Shown here in pieces: positions 18,424 through 28,086 of a DNA stretch of 64,000 bases. The translations under genes were made by a program, and so were the position numbers. How positions within the stretch are numbered: position 1 is the stretch's first letter; every line of letters starts with the position of its first letter. Location of the stretch: contig CBFDDH010000003.1 in the NCBI GenBank assembly GCA_965603515.1, positions 35,932-99,931 on the forward strand. Direction: 5' to 3'. Source of the stretch: JAUVZL01 sp965603515 (GTDB lineage Bacteria; Hydrothermota; Tepidihabitantia; SM23-42). A model generated the notes under the pieces. It saw nothing but the letters and a program-made list of their open reading frames with translations. It was not told where the DNA came from and made no database searches.

Positions 18424-21400
18424 CTAATTATCCCTTTCAACCGTTTTGCCAGTTACCTGACTTTTTTGTGCTAGAGTTGGAGTGTATATACGTTTTTCAT
18501 ATCCTTTTACCCGTGCAATAGCGATCCAGTCAAAAGTTGCATTGCTCTTTCCATTCATAAGCTCTTTCACATTAAAACCAGTAGAGGATTTTTTTGAAAT
18601 ATACATACCATTACACTCGCTTGTCGGTGTCACGGTCACAATGATAGCAATATCTTTAGAAATTGAAGATCTTATATCAGCAGGAAATTGAATGTCGAGT
18701 GTTCCATTTTTAAGCGAAGAAGATCCAGATATTATTATTTCACGGTCTGCACTCGTTACTGAAAAACCTGTCTGTTTACCACCCATATCTGTTTGGTAAC
18801 CTCCAGTTGCATAAGCATGACCATGCACATATAAACCACGTACTACACCGCCTGATCCAAAACTATTCCAGGCAGTCAAGGCATAATAGTCATTGTTATT
18901 GTTTGAGAAATATCCACCTTCACCATTCGAACTATAACCATATACTGCTTCCTTGCCAACAACAGAACCAGCATTAACATAAAGCCTTGCTGTTCCACTC
19001 GTCGCACCGACACAAATATCACCATCATTTCTTTCTATTGTCATATGTGGACCATATATAGTACCCGACGAATTTCCGTAAAATCCCAGTTGATTAGTAC
19101 CACCATCGTATTTAATCGACATACCATGGGTATAAGTCTCATTTTCTCCAAGTAGGAGCTCTGCATCGTCATCAACATTTGTACCTGCCGGTGCAATTAG
19201 CAGCCTACCGAGCGTATCATCACCCACAACATCAAGGTGAGCAGTTGGGTCGGCAATACCGATACCCACTTTGCCATTACCAAGATACAATACGCCCCAT
19301 GCAGCAGCATCCCGATCATAGACCTGTATATAACCTCTATTTGCGGTACTGTTATAAGCCATTTCCATACCCTCACCAGTCGCAGGCCAAGTCATACCCC
19401 GGATACGCGCCACTCCACCTATATCGAGCTGGGCGCCGGGATCATTTAATCCAATGCCAACACCGCCCGTTGCCCTAATGAGGAATTGATTACTCGCAGC
19501 AGAAGCAAAATCTGCGGCTGTACCATCAGCCCACACGAACACATCAGAATGATTCGCTTTTGCCCGAAAACCAGCAGCAAAGGTCCGTGATGCACTTGCG
19601 ACATTGAGCTGACCACCACCGATAAATGAAGCATGACCACTTGCAGTATTCAAATTACCACCGGCAACTGTAGAGTAATCACCAGTTGCAGAATTATCAT
19701 AACCACCACCAACAAATGAATATTTAGCAAGTGCTTCATTCAACCGACCGCCAACAACGACCGCAGCACTATCAGACACCTCATCACCAACAATATTTTG
19801 ACGCCCTGCCAGAATACCACCATAGTATGCAAAGACTGAATCACCATAGCCACAACCGATAAATCCATACTGTCCATTGACATCGATGGTATTTCTGTAG
19901 CCATTACCGATAAAAGACCGGTAACCACTAGTACGATTTTGATAACCGCCACCAACAAAAACGTAACTATTAGCGGCAGCATTATCATAACCTGACCCGA
20001 TAAAAGAATAACTGCTTGCAGTGCTATTCATATAACCATTACCGATAAAAGAACGTGAACCGATAGCAGTATGACTTGACCCCCCTACTATTATCGAGTA
20101 TGTTCCACTAGCACTATTATCAGCACCATTGACAATACTTGAAAAATCATTGCTACTAGTGTTATTATTCCCATTGCCGACGAACGCATACTTATCAGTA
20201 ACTTCATTATCACGACCATTCACTATTGTAGCACAACTGTCCTCGATATTATCACCGGCTGTATTTCTATAACCTGATAAAATACCACCAAAACGCGCGT
20301 TGACCGTATCAGCATAGCCCCCGCCGATCACCGAATAGTTGGCATTTGCATAATTTTGAAACCCACCCAAGACAGAACCGTACTCACTATAACTGACAGA
20401 ATTACTACGCCCGCCTGCTACAATCGTGTAATTCCCCAATGCTTTATTTTGATCACCACCACTAACCGTGGAGCTGCTTCCAATTGCTCTGTTGGCGTGT
20501 CCTCCGGATACCGTCACATATGCATTTGCTGTACCAAAAGAACTGGTCGTGCACGCTGTTCCGAAATTAACATGGGTATGTACGCTATCGCCGTATAATT
20601 CATTACCTGCTCCGCCCCGCGCAATACCTATCATGTTACCGGTGAAAAGGACTGTATCGTTAATACCACCCCGTTCCCAATCTTGGTCGGTTGGAATAAC
20701 ACCACTAACAATGAGATCGCCTGAAATGTTCACGTCGCCATCAAAATAGCCGGCCCAGATTGCCCCATTATCATCAGCATATATCGAATAATCAATCCCT
20801 GCTGATCCGCGCGCCCAAATCGCACTCCGACCACTGCCATCAGCCAATGCTTGAATAACATCACCGCCTGTGCCAGTATTCTTGACGAGCATTGCTGCCC
20901 CACCGCTCGAGCCGCTCCACTCGCCATAAATAGCATAAGAAGTACCGCCCAGCACACTCAACTGGCTCGTTGGATTTGGACTTGATGTACCGATACCAAC
21001 CTGTCCTTCAATGATCATGCCATTTGCAGGTGCAGCTGTACCAGTATATGAATTACCTATTGATACTTCTCCATCAATAGTCAATTTACTGGTCGGATTT
21101 GTATTTCCGATACCAATATTCCCAGAAACACCAGAATACATATCCGTACTAGAAATAATCCAATCGGTATCTGAAGGTACGTCGCTCCAACTTAACAGTC
21201 CACTACCGTCAGTAAGAAGAATTTGATCTAGTGATCCATCGCTCGATGGAAATTCATAACCATTAGATTCATTGCCAAAACGAATATGCGGCATATCTAT
21301 CATGAACGTCGAATCCTCAGTAAGTTTACTGCCGATGCCAAACAAATATGAATAATCAGCTGTCGCCATTATACTATCAGCTTTACCTCCAAGAATAGCA

Positions 21401-22995
21401 GAATAATCACCTTCAATAAAATTATCACCTCCTCCGGTGATGACTGAGTTATTGGCATTAGCATTATTATTGCTGCCGCCGCCAATGAAAGCATAAATAT
21501 CACTGGTCGTGTTATTATAGCCGCTCCCCACAAACGAATGGGAACCGCTAGCTACATTATTCGAACCGCATATGACACCAGCACGCAGACCATTGGTACT
21601 ATTCTCCTGACCACAACCGATAAATGAATATCTACCCAAAGCTTTGTTCTGAAAACCACCAACAACAGCACTATAACTGGAATCGGCACGATTACCATAA
21701 CCACCGCAAATGGTCGTATAGGCAAAATCATCACTGCTAATACCAGTGGTGCATGCATAACCGCCAAAATTCGTATGGGTATATGCACTGCTCCCATAAA
21801 GTACATTTCCTGCACCACCACGTGCAAGACCCCAGTAACTTTTAGTATATAATATTGAATCAGAAACAGTCCACTTACCTCCGGCATCACTATACCAGTG
21901 CAATTGACCACTACCATCAGTTACTAAAAGGTTACCAGGACTACCATCTTGTGTGGGAAATTCATAACCATTGGCTTCATCACCGAACTGTATATGCGGC
22001 ATATCGACCATAAAGGTCGAATCCGCGTTAAGTTTGCTTCCGATGCCAAATAGATATGAATAATGTGCATCGCTGGTAATCGTATCGGCATAGCCGCCAG
22101 CGATCACTGAGAAAGCACCCTCGACTAAATTGTCCCCTCCACCACCTATGAACGAATTACCGCGGGCCGCATTATTATTGTATCCACCAGTAACAGCCGC
22201 ATTATCACCATTTGCAGTATTATATTGTCCACCAGCCACAGTAGAATAATCACCATTCGCAAGATTATCGTACCCTCCACCAACAGTTGCACCATCATAA
22301 AAGGCTCTATTACTATAACCTCCGCTTACGGTTGTGTATTCCCTTACTGCGGCATTGCCATAACCACCACCAACCGTAATATAATGCTCGTTCAAAACAG
22401 AATGACCTGTGGTACATGTGACACCGAAGTTTAGATGACTGTAAGTATACGTTCCGTACAGCACATTGTTAACACCACCGCGTGCAATACCCCAATAATT
22501 ATCAGTATATAAAACCGAATCGGTTACTGACCAATCATTGTCAGCACCCATAATCCTTGCGTATTCTGCAGTATCTGAATATGTGGAAACATAGGCATAT
22601 CCAGTTGATGTCATCCTCGTACGTGGCGACAAGGTAACTGGACCTTCCAGAATCAGTTCGAACCACCGGTTCACACCATCAAAAAAGACACTGTCTGGTA
22701 TTGGTATATTATTGCCAAGGATAACATGGAAAATACCTTCTTTTATTGGAATATTAGACTGTGTTTCACTCCACCACTCCATACCGGCACTTACATCATC
22801 GAATATCTTAAATGTCATATCGAGCGTATCATCTATTGGAATACCCAATGTATCGGTCAAATAACCTTGATAGTTGAGTACCTTTGGAACAAATCGCGTT
22901 TTGCTATCATGTGATAAAGGATCATTACCATATACTTGCGTCGGTATATGAACGAATAATATACAAACGAATAAAATCACTAATTTTCGGCACAT
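18424..22995 (-). CDS. giant surface protein with three YadA-like beta-roll arrays, paralogue of the S74 protein
   Basis: 1523 residues. It shares the N-terminal domain (PKVLNYQGYLTDTLG, residues 38-150) with the 1130-residue neighbour, followed by three blocks of GGGYxNxAxxxYSxVxGG-type turns, each introduced by a WGIARGG/IGIARGG strip and closed by a SYLFGIGSKL strip. GIGIADPTA-type segments typical of tail-fibre proteins follow. The C-terminal 120 residues (DREIIISGSSSL, LDIQFPADI, FDWIAIARVKGYE) are a separate beta domain and not the S74 chaperone of the neighbour. Probably a trimeric surface fibre or adhesin. It is the first gene of the operon; GGAGGAAG precedes the start. Confidence 0.8.
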   Translation of the reverse strand: MCRKLVILFVCILFVHIPTQVYGNDPLSHDSKTRFVPKVLNYQGYLTDTLGIPIDDTLDMTFKIFDDVSAGMEWWSETQSNIPIKEGIFHVILGNNIPIPDSVFFDGVNRWFELILEGPVTLSPRTRMTSTGYAYVSTYSDTAEYARIMGADNDWSVTDSVLYTDNYWGIARGGVNNVLYGTYTYSHLNFGVTCTTGHSVLNEHYITVGGGYGNAAVREYTTVSGGYSNRAFYDGATVGGGYDNLANGDYSTVAGGQYNTANGDNAAVTGGYNNNAARGNSFIGGGGDNLVEGAFSVIAGGYADTITSDAHYSYLFGIGSKLNADSTFMVDMPHIQFGDEANGYEFPTQDGSPGNLLVTDGSGQLHWYSDAGGKWTVSDSILYTKSYWGLARGGAGNVLYGSSAYTHTNFGGYACTTGISSDDFAYTTICGGYGNRADSSYSAVVGGFQNKALGRYSFIGCGQENSTNGLRAGVICGSNNVASGSHSFVGSGYNNTTSDIYAFIGGGSNNNANANNSVITGGGDNFIEGDYSAILGGKADSIMATADYSYLFGIGSKLTEDSTFMIDMPHIRFGNESNGYEFPSSDGSLDQILLTDGSGLLSWSDVPSDTDWIISSTDMYSGVSGNIGIGNTNPTSKLTIDGEVSIGNSYTGTAAPANGMIIEGQVGIGTSSPNPTSQLSVLGGTSYAIYGEWSGSSGGAAMLVKNTGTGGDVIQALADGSGRSAIWARGSAGIDYSIYADDNGAIWAGYFDGDVNISGDLIVSGVIPTDQDWERGGINDTVLFTGNMIGIARGGAGNELYGDSVHTHVNFGTACTTSSFGTANAYVTVSGGHANRAIGSSSTVSGGDQNKALGNYTIVAGGRSNSVSYSEYGSVLGGFQNYANANYSVIGGGYADTVNARFGGILSGYRNTAGDNIEDSCATIVNGRDNEVTDKYAFVGNGNNNTSSNDFSSIVNGADNSASGTYSIIVGGSSHTAIGSRSFIGNGYMNSTASSYSFIGSGYDNAAANSYVFVGGGYQNRTSGYRSFIGNGYRNTIDVNGQYGFIGCGYGDSVFAYYGGILAGRQNIVGDEVSDSAAVVVGGRLNEALAKYSFVGGGYDNSATGDYSTVAGGNLNTASGHASFIGGGQLNVASASRTFAAGFRAKANHSDVFVWADGTAADFASAASNQFLIRATGGVGIGLNDPGAQLDIGGVARIRGMTWPATGEGMEMAYNSTANRGYIQVYDRDAAAWGVLYLGNGKVGIGIADPTAHLDVVGDDTLGRLLIAPAGTNVDDDAELLLGENETYTHGMSIKYDGGTNQLGFYGNSSGTIYGPHMTIERNDGDICVGATSGTARLYVNAGSVVGKEAVYGYSSNGEGGYFSNNNNDYYALTAWNSFGSGGVVRGLYVHGHAYATGGYQTDMGGKQTGFSVTSADREIIISGSSSLKNGTLDIQFPADIRSSISKDIAIIVTVTPTSECNGMYISKKSSTGFNVKELMNGKSNATFDWIAIARVKGYEKRIYTPTLAQKSQVTGKTVERDN

Positions 22996-23054
22996 TTCTT
23001 CCTCCGGTTGATAAATTACGCAAACATCCCATGATTAGAATATTTCGGTAAAAT

Positions 23055-23260
23055 CTAATCTCTTTCCTTTTCATGACTCGCTGCTACAGCCTTCTCATAC
23101 CTGTAACCACATGCTGTACAGTACCGAGATAAAGGATTACTAATGGAATACTAATGTGATGTTTACACTTTGGACACTTGAATATCAGTTCCTGTCCACA
23201 CAATGGACAGAATTTCTGCCCATTTTCTCCAAAATAATGACAATTATGACACATCCTCAC
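23055..23260 (-). pseudogene. small zinc-ribbon protein, frameshifted by an 11-bp near-duplication
   Basis: From GTG 23260 the frame reads through CHNCHYF, CPLCGQ and CPKCKHHIS and then stops at 23084. The other half, SNPLSRYCTACGYRYEK and a tail ending at 23055, is in a different frame. Between them TACTAATG occurs twice, at 23138-23145 and 23149-23156, 11 bp apart. Removing one 11-bp unit joins the halves into one 64-residue protein with four CxxC pairs. The promoter is excellent (TTGACA, 17 nt, TATAAT), so the gene was working recently. Its function is unknown; similar multi-zinc-ribbon proteins are often regulators or adaptors. Confidence 0.75.
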
Positions 23261-23265
23261 GATCT

Positions 23266-23294
23266 ATTATAGTTCAGAAGAGTATAGTTGTCAA
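23266..23294 (-). promoter_or_regulatory. promoter of the zinc-ribbon gene
   Basis: TTGACA (23289-23294), 17-nt spacer, perfect TATAAT (23266-23271), 5 nt to GTG 23260. Confidence 0.82.
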
Positions 23295-23612
23295 CCATAC
23301 GGAAAGATAAGTTATTGAGTTATTGGTAAAGCAGTTATCGAGAAAAGCAGTTATTCTCTCATTTACATTCATCTCGGTTCCCTCATCTCGATGAACTCGA
23401 TACAGGCGATATCTTCGACGAGATCTTCGATAAGTTATTTGGAGCTTGAGATTTGGCTCTTGGTTCTTGGAGCTTGTCCCGATTTATCCCGCTTCGTATT
23501 ATAATTATACAAATAGGATTGCGGGATTTATCATTTTGGATTAAATATATAGGAAAATCGTGGATCCCGCACAGCGGGAGAATTTGGCTCTAGGAACTTT
23601 GTTGCGGGTGGA
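23295..23612. repeat. repeat-rich gap upstream of the zinc-ribbon gene
   Basis: No gene seen. It holds AGTTATTGAGTTATTGG-type AT-rich runs, a TTGGAGCTTGTCCCGATTTATC unit shared with the gap near 7264 (20 of its bases shown here in part), and copy 2 of the 63-bp repeat. Confidence 0.7.
23525..23587. repeat. 63-bp dispersed repeat, copy 2
   Basis: Identical to 7278-7340. Here the unit is preceded by an extra 44 bp bounded by GATTTATC direct repeats at 23481-23488 and 23525-23532. Confidence 0.85.
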
Positions 23613-24662
23613 TCAACTTAATGTAATCGGTATTGGAATAAAAGTGGCTATCAAAATGATTAAAGCTATGACAGCCAATGCCTTTTCCTTTATTGTTAAA
23701 GGCGTAATACAATCCTGAACATTTGGATCTCGTCTTGCCAGAAAAAACGCCAGCACAATCCAGACGATCCAACCTTTCCAGAGTAAACACAAGCCTATAA
23801 GTATGGCGAGGATAGGAATATACGTGTATTTGCGCTTTTTCAAGAGTAAGCTATAAGAAATATGCCCACCATCAAGTTGTCCTACTGGAATAAGATTTAT
23901 AGATGTTACTAAAAACCCGATCCAACCGGCAAGGGCGACTGGGTGAAGAAAAAGATCATAGCCACTTGGGATTTCAGGATGGAGGAGTTTTGCAAGTAAA
24001 GAAAATAACAATGAGTCACCTAATGTGAAATACTCCAAACCTTCTGGCACAGGACCGATTTCAGATAACGCTAACCCAATGGCTACCAAAGGTAATGCTA
24101 CAACAAAACCGGCTATTGGACCAGCTACACCGACGCGGAGAAGCGTACGCCGCGACGGTACGATTGACTTCATGCGGATCACTGCCCCAAACGTACCGAA
24201 GAAGTGAAAAGGAGCAGGTATGAAGTAAGGTAAGCTTGTGATCATCCCAGCTTTTCTTGAAACAAAATAATGCCCGAGCTCATGACAAGTCAATATCGCC
24301 ATAATAGAAAGGGAAAACGGGATGCCGAGAAAAATGTCCGGAAGATTCTTGAATGGGTCCCCGCCCGCATTATATGCTCCCACGAAAATTGTTGAAAGTA
24401 AAGTCGCCGTGAATAATACGATGTTTAACGCGTATTTTTGCTTGTCCTTTGCTTTTCGAAAGACACCGAATTTCACAACATGGTTCTTGCCTTCAGTATC
24501 AAACAACGGCGTATACTCAGTCGGCGCGAAATACTCCTTTATCTCAGTGATCGTCTTATCAATTGGAGAACAAAGCCTACCAGTAAGCTTTGTAATAGCC
24601 AGGCTACCAGTAACCTCTTCGATTATCATCTTCGACCCTAAGAACTCAAGTATCTCTTCCAT
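23613..24662 (-). CDS. site-2 protease family (M50) intramembrane zinc protease
   Basis: 349 residues with several membrane helices. The zinc site HELGH lies at residues 127-131 and the third-ligand motif NLIPVGQLDGGH near residue 258, as in S2P/RseP-type enzymes. No PDZ domain is seen; a soluble N-terminal region of about 75 residues comes first, which is the layout of the plant EGY and thermophile S2P-like group. These enzymes cut membrane-anchored regulators, but the target is unknown. The gene follows mnmG by 57 nt with AGGAG upstream, so it is likely co-transcribed. Confidence 0.87.
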   Translation of the reverse strand: MEEILEFLGSKMIIEEVTGSLAITKLTGRLCSPIDKTITEIKEYFAPTEYTPLFDTEGKNHVVKFGVFRKAKDKQKYALNIVLFTATLLSTIFVGAYNAGGDPFKNLPDIFLGIPFSLSIMAILTCHELGHYFVSRKAGMITSLPYFIPAPFHFFGTFGAVIRMKSIVPSRRTLLRVGVAGPIAGFVVALPLVAIGLALSEIGPVPEGLEYFTLGDSLLFSLLAKLLHPEIPSGYDLFLHPVALAGWIGFLVTSINLIPVGQLDGGHISYSLLLKKRKYTYIPILAILIGLCLLWKGWIVWIVLAFFLARRDPNVQDCITPLTIKEKALAVIALIILIATFIPIPITLS

Positions 24663-24719
24663 TTATCTCTTCCTACTCCTAAATCTATCAACTGCCTTTC
24701 CGAACATCCTCACCCAAAC

Positions 24720-26588
24720 CTATCTTCCATCCCTTTTTATATGCAGCAGTAAGAGAAGTATGTCAGACGGACTTATGCCCTGTATCCTTGAAGCCTGATC
24801 AAGATTAACCGGTCTAACGTCACTGAGCTTTGATTTAGCCTCATTAGATAATCCTCTTATCGCTTGATAGTCGAAACTTGCAGGGATCCTGACGCCTTCG
24901 AGTTCTTTCAGTCTTTCAATCAACTCTTCTTCTCTTTTGATATAGCCTTCATACTTTGTCTCTATTTCGACACGCCAACCAATAGTTTCGTTTAATTCGA
25001 TATCTGTCATAGGGGCAATGTCCTGGTAATGAATTCCTGGTCGCTTGAGTATCTGAAACAAAGTCTGACCACCGCGTTCTTCAGGTATTTCTTGTTCACC
25101 TTTATCTATAAGTACCGGATTAGCGATATCAGGTTTCACAGTAGTTATCTGCAGTTTATGCAGCGCCTCATCGATATCTTTTCTATGTTTCTGAAAAATA
25201 CCATATTCCTCTTCCTTGACCAAACCGTACTTCACACCGTACGGCATAAGACGGTCAGCGACATTATCAATCCTTAATAAAAGCCTGTGTTCGGCTAATG
25301 AAGTAAACATCCTGTACGGTTCCAGGGTGTTTTTCGTGATCAAATCGTCAATAAGTACTCCGATATACGCCTCGTATCGCTTGAGCACAAAAGGCTTCTC
25401 ATCACGGAGTCTCAGCCCAGCATTAATACCAGCTACAATACCCTGGGCGGCTGCTTCTTCATAACCAGATGTACCGTTTATCTGTCCTGCACAGAAAAGC
25501 TTTTTGATCAATTTTGTCTCAAGAGTCGGGTAGAGTTGAATTGGATATACAAAATCATATTCGACTGCATACCCGGGTCTTGTTATTTCCACATTTTCCA
25601 AACCTTCAATCGCTCGGAGCATATCTAATTGTACGTCATATGGCAATGATGTTGCTAAACCATTGAGATAAAACTCTCCTGAATTCCTACCCTCAGGTTC
25701 GATAAAAACCATGTGTGAATCGCGATCAGCAAATCGTACGATCTTTGTCTCAACCGAAGGGCAGTATCGAGGACCCGTGCCAATGATCTTACCAGAATAC
25801 AATGGTGAGCGGCCAAGGTTCTTCCTGATTATTTCATGAGTCGTTTGATTAGTATGTGTGACATAACAGGGCAACTGATCTTTGATAACTCGCTCGGTGC
25901 GAAATGAAAATTTAAATGGCTTTTCATCACCGTGGTGAACGCACATGCCTGATGTATTAACAGTATTTTTTGCAACACGTGGTGATGTACCGGTCTTTAA
26001 CCGTCCGAGATTCAAACCGAGGTTTTTCAAAGATTCACTCAATGACGATGCATTAGATTCTGCCAACCTCCCGCCGGGAAAATGCTCCATACCGATGTGC
26101 ATCAGACCATTTAGAAAGGTTCCAGTGGTTACTATTACTGCCCCGGCAAGATATTCATTACCAATACTCGTTCTCACACCACGCGCTGTATTCTCGTTAA
26201 CGAGTATATTAACCACTCCTTCCTGTTTTACTACCAAGTTTTCAGTACTCTCTAAGACCTGACGCACGATCTCCTTGTAGTATCCACGATCGTTTTGCGA
26301 CCTGGGAGACCATACTGCCGGACCTTTTGAACTATTGAGCATACGCAGTTGAATAGCAGTTTTGTCAGCGAGCAGACCAATCTCACCACCCAGTGCATCA
26401 ATTTCCTTTACAAGATGGCCTTTTGCTAAACCCCCGATCGAAGGGTTACATGACATTTGTCCGATAGTATCGAGATTGAACGTCAAAAGTAACACGCTGA
26501 AACCCATACGAGCAGGTGCAAGAGACGCTTCAACCCCTGCATGTCCACCTCCGATAACAATGATGTCATATTCCGCTATATGCGCCAT
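24720..26588 (-). CDS. mnmG: tRNA uridine-5-carboxymethylaminomethyl modification enzyme MnmG/GidA
   Basis: FAD enzyme that, with MnmE, modifies the wobble uridine of certain tRNAs. With ATG 26588 the protein has 622 residues, the normal length. The FAD turn GGGHAG is at residues 13-18; MSCNPSIGGLAKGHLVKEIDALGG and the C-terminal tRNA-binding domain are conserved. I chose this start because an in-frame extension of 11 codons upstream runs through the promoter, whose -10 box ends 5 nt before ATG 26588. The gene starts a transcript that continues into the site-2 protease. Confidence 0.96.
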   Translation of the reverse strand: MAHIAEYDIIVIGGGHAGVEASLAPARMGFSVLLLTFNLDTIGQMSCNPSIGGLAKGHLVKEIDALGGEIGLLADKTAIQLRMLNSSKGPAVWSPRSQNDRGYYKEIVRQVLESTENLVVKQEGVVNILVNENTARGVRTSIGNEYLAGAVIVTTGTFLNGLMHIGMEHFPGGRLAESNASSLSESLKNLGLNLGRLKTGTSPRVAKNTVNTSGMCVHHGDEKPFKFSFRTERVIKDQLPCYVTHTNQTTHEIIRKNLGRSPLYSGKIIGTGPRYCPSVETKIVRFADRDSHMVFIEPEGRNSGEFYLNGLATSLPYDVQLDMLRAIEGLENVEITRPGYAVEYDFVYPIQLYPTLETKLIKKLFCAGQINGTSGYEEAAAQGIVAGINAGLRLRDEKPFVLKRYEAYIGVLIDDLITKNTLEPYRMFTSLAEHRLLLRIDNVADRLMPYGVKYGLVKEEEYGIFQKHRKDIDEALHKLQITTVKPDIANPVLIDKGEQEIPEERGGQTLFQILKRPGIHYQDIAPMTDIELNETIGWRVEIETKYEGYIKREEELIERLKELEGVRIPASFDYQAIRGLSNEAKSKLSDVRPVNLDQASRIQGISPSDILLLLLHIKRDGR

Positions 26589-26593
26589 GGTAT

Positions 26594-26621
26594 ATGATAG
26601 TCGAAAAAGAACCGAAATCAA
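26594..26621 (-). promoter_or_regulatory. leaderless promoter of mnmG
   Basis: TTGATT (26616-26621), 16-nt spacer, TATCAT (26594-26599), 5 nt to ATG 26588. It settles the mnmG start. Confidence 0.78.
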
Positions 26622-26920
26622 TATAGTCAGTTAAGATTTCTTGATTAGACAACATACTCCCTATGCTTTTTTGAATCCCAAGGGGATTGGAAGTTAGCAC
26701 TACGTACTGGAAAGGAGCTAACGCTGGAAAATAGCACTACGTGCTGGAACAGTCTTGATTTCCTTCATTTTAAATCATTCCATTCGAAGAGTCCATTCCA
26801 GTGTGAAACACTCATTTCCATACGAAGTATCTCTTCCATGCGCAGCATCATTTCTCTCTACTCCCTACGCATTACGCCTTACTCTCTTTATCTCTCTTCC
26901 TGGTTCCTGCGCTCTGCTCC
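26622..26920. repeat. repeat-rich gap between divergent mnmG and DUF362 gene
   Basis: About 300 nt with no gene. It carries a 26-bp repeat at 26668-26693, TTAGCACTACGTACTGGAA-type units and, near 26865-26895, the CTCCCTACGCATTACGCC string typical of the gaps near 6960 and 53440. Confidence 0.7.
26668..26693. repeat. 26-bp dispersed repeat, copy 2
   Basis: Identical to 6982-7007. Confidence 0.8.
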
Positions 26921-26948
26921 TTGACTTAACAAACGTCTCCGCTATAAT
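26921..26948 (+). promoter_or_regulatory. promoter of the DUF362 gene
   Basis: TTGACT (26921-26926), 16-nt spacer, perfect TATAAT (26943-26948), 9 nt to ATG 26958. Near-leaderless. Confidence 0.84.
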
Positions 26949-26957
26949 TGCAGACCG

Positions 26958-28034
26958 ATGAAATCACTAGTCGCGGTTGTTAGAACCAGACCTTCCAGCG
27001 TGCTTGAAGACATTGATCGTGCATTGAGCCTGGCACGGGTCGATAATTTTCTCAAGGCTCGCACCCCAACAATACTCAAAATAAATATCTCCTGGCATTT
27101 CTATTTCCCGGCCTGTTCAACAACGCCATGGCAACTCGACGGTGTAGCAGCATCATTGAAAAAAAGAGGATATTCTGATTTAATACCAGCGCAGAATCGT
27201 ACGGTCGTGATCAATCCGACGCTTGGTGCTGAGAATAATCACCTTAATTCGGTAATGAAAAAACACAGAATGAAATTCGTCCATCTGTATGAACCAAAGA
27301 CTGAATGGATAAACTACAAACCGAAATCTAAAATGCTCGTTCTCGACAAAATTTTTGGCGGTCGCATCGATATCCCCAAGATGTTCATCGGCAAGAATGC
27401 TATCCACTTGCCAACCTTAAAGACTCATGTCTTCACAACGATTACCGGTGCTATGAAAAACGCCTTTGGTGGTCTGCTCAATGATAATCGGCACTGGACA
27501 CACTCCCTCATCCATGAGACCCTGGTCGATCTTCTCCAAATTCAAAAAGAAATTCACCCCGGTATCTTCTGCTTAACTGATGGTACAATCGCCGGCAATG
27601 GAGCTGGACCACGGGTCATGGAGCCACAAATAAAGAACTATCTGCTGGCGAGCGGCGATCCGGTCGCTATTGACGCCATTGCAGCAAAAATGATGGGGTT
27701 TGATCCTTTATCACTGAAATTCCTGTACCTGGCTCAGGAAAATGGTCTTGGTACTGCAAACCCTCATGATATTTCAATAAAGGGTGAAGATATAAGTAAG
27801 GTTGATTTCCATTTTGAATGCAAAGACACCTTTGCATCCCGTGGTCAAAAGGCGATATATTGGGGTAAGTTGAAACCATTTGAACACCTCCTTTTGCGAA
27901 CACCTATAGCCCCTTGGTCATATATAGCATCAAGAGCATTCCATGATTTCTACTGGTATAATATTTTCGGCAAGCCGATTGTGCGAAAATTCTTGAATAC
28001 ATCATGGGGTAAGCTTTTTCAATCCTACAAATAA
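26958..28034 (+). CDS. DUF362 family protein
   Basis: 358 residues. Conserved DUF362 (PF04015) features are LPTLKTHVFTTITGAMKN (around residues 150-168), DGTIAGNGAGPRVME (around 215) and SGDPVAIDAIAAKMMG (around 236). The family is often found with ferredoxin domains or iron-sulphur proteins, but no 4Fe-4S motif is present here and its reaction is unknown. The start is fixed by a near-consensus promoter ending 9 nt upstream. The SpeD-SpeE fusion gene follows with its own promoter. Confidence 0.85.
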   Translation: MKSLVAVVRTRPSSVLEDIDRALSLARVDNFLKARTPTILKINISWHFYFPACSTTPWQLDGVAASLKKRGYSDLIPAQNRTVVINPTLGAENNHLNSVMKKHRMKFVHLYEPKTEWINYKPKSKMLVLDKIFGGRIDIPKMFIGKNAIHLPTLKTHVFTTITGAMKNAFGGLLNDNRHWTHSLIHETLVDLLQIQKEIHPGIFCLTDGTIAGNGAGPRVMEPQIKNYLLASGDPVAIDAIAAKMMGFDPLSLKFLYLAQENGLGTANPHDISIKGEDISKVDFHFECKDTFASRGQKAIYWGKLKPFEHLLLRTPIAPWSYIASRAFHDFYWYNIFGKPIVRKFLNTSWGKLFQSYK

Positions 28035-28052
28035 ACACATCGGTTCGCCATG

Positions 28053-28080
28053 TTGACTTTCCTTTAGTTTCATATATAAT
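28053..28080 (+). promoter_or_regulatory. leaderless promoter of the SpeD-SpeE fusion gene
   Basis: TTGACT (28053-28058), 16-nt spacer, perfect TATAAT (28075-28080), 6 nt to ATG 28087. Confidence 0.87.
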
Positions 28081-28086
28081 TGAAAC

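Noticed and set aside
16861..22995. Many plus-strand and alternative-frame ORFs inside the giant surface-protein genes
   Set aside because: They are low-complexity shadows of the repeat-rich minus-strand genes and lack ribosome sites and recognisable domains.
26589..26621. A longer MnmG N-terminus starting upstream of 26588
   Set aside because: The extra codons lie inside a promoter with -10 and -35 boxes at the standard distance from ATG 26588, and the family starts at this position.
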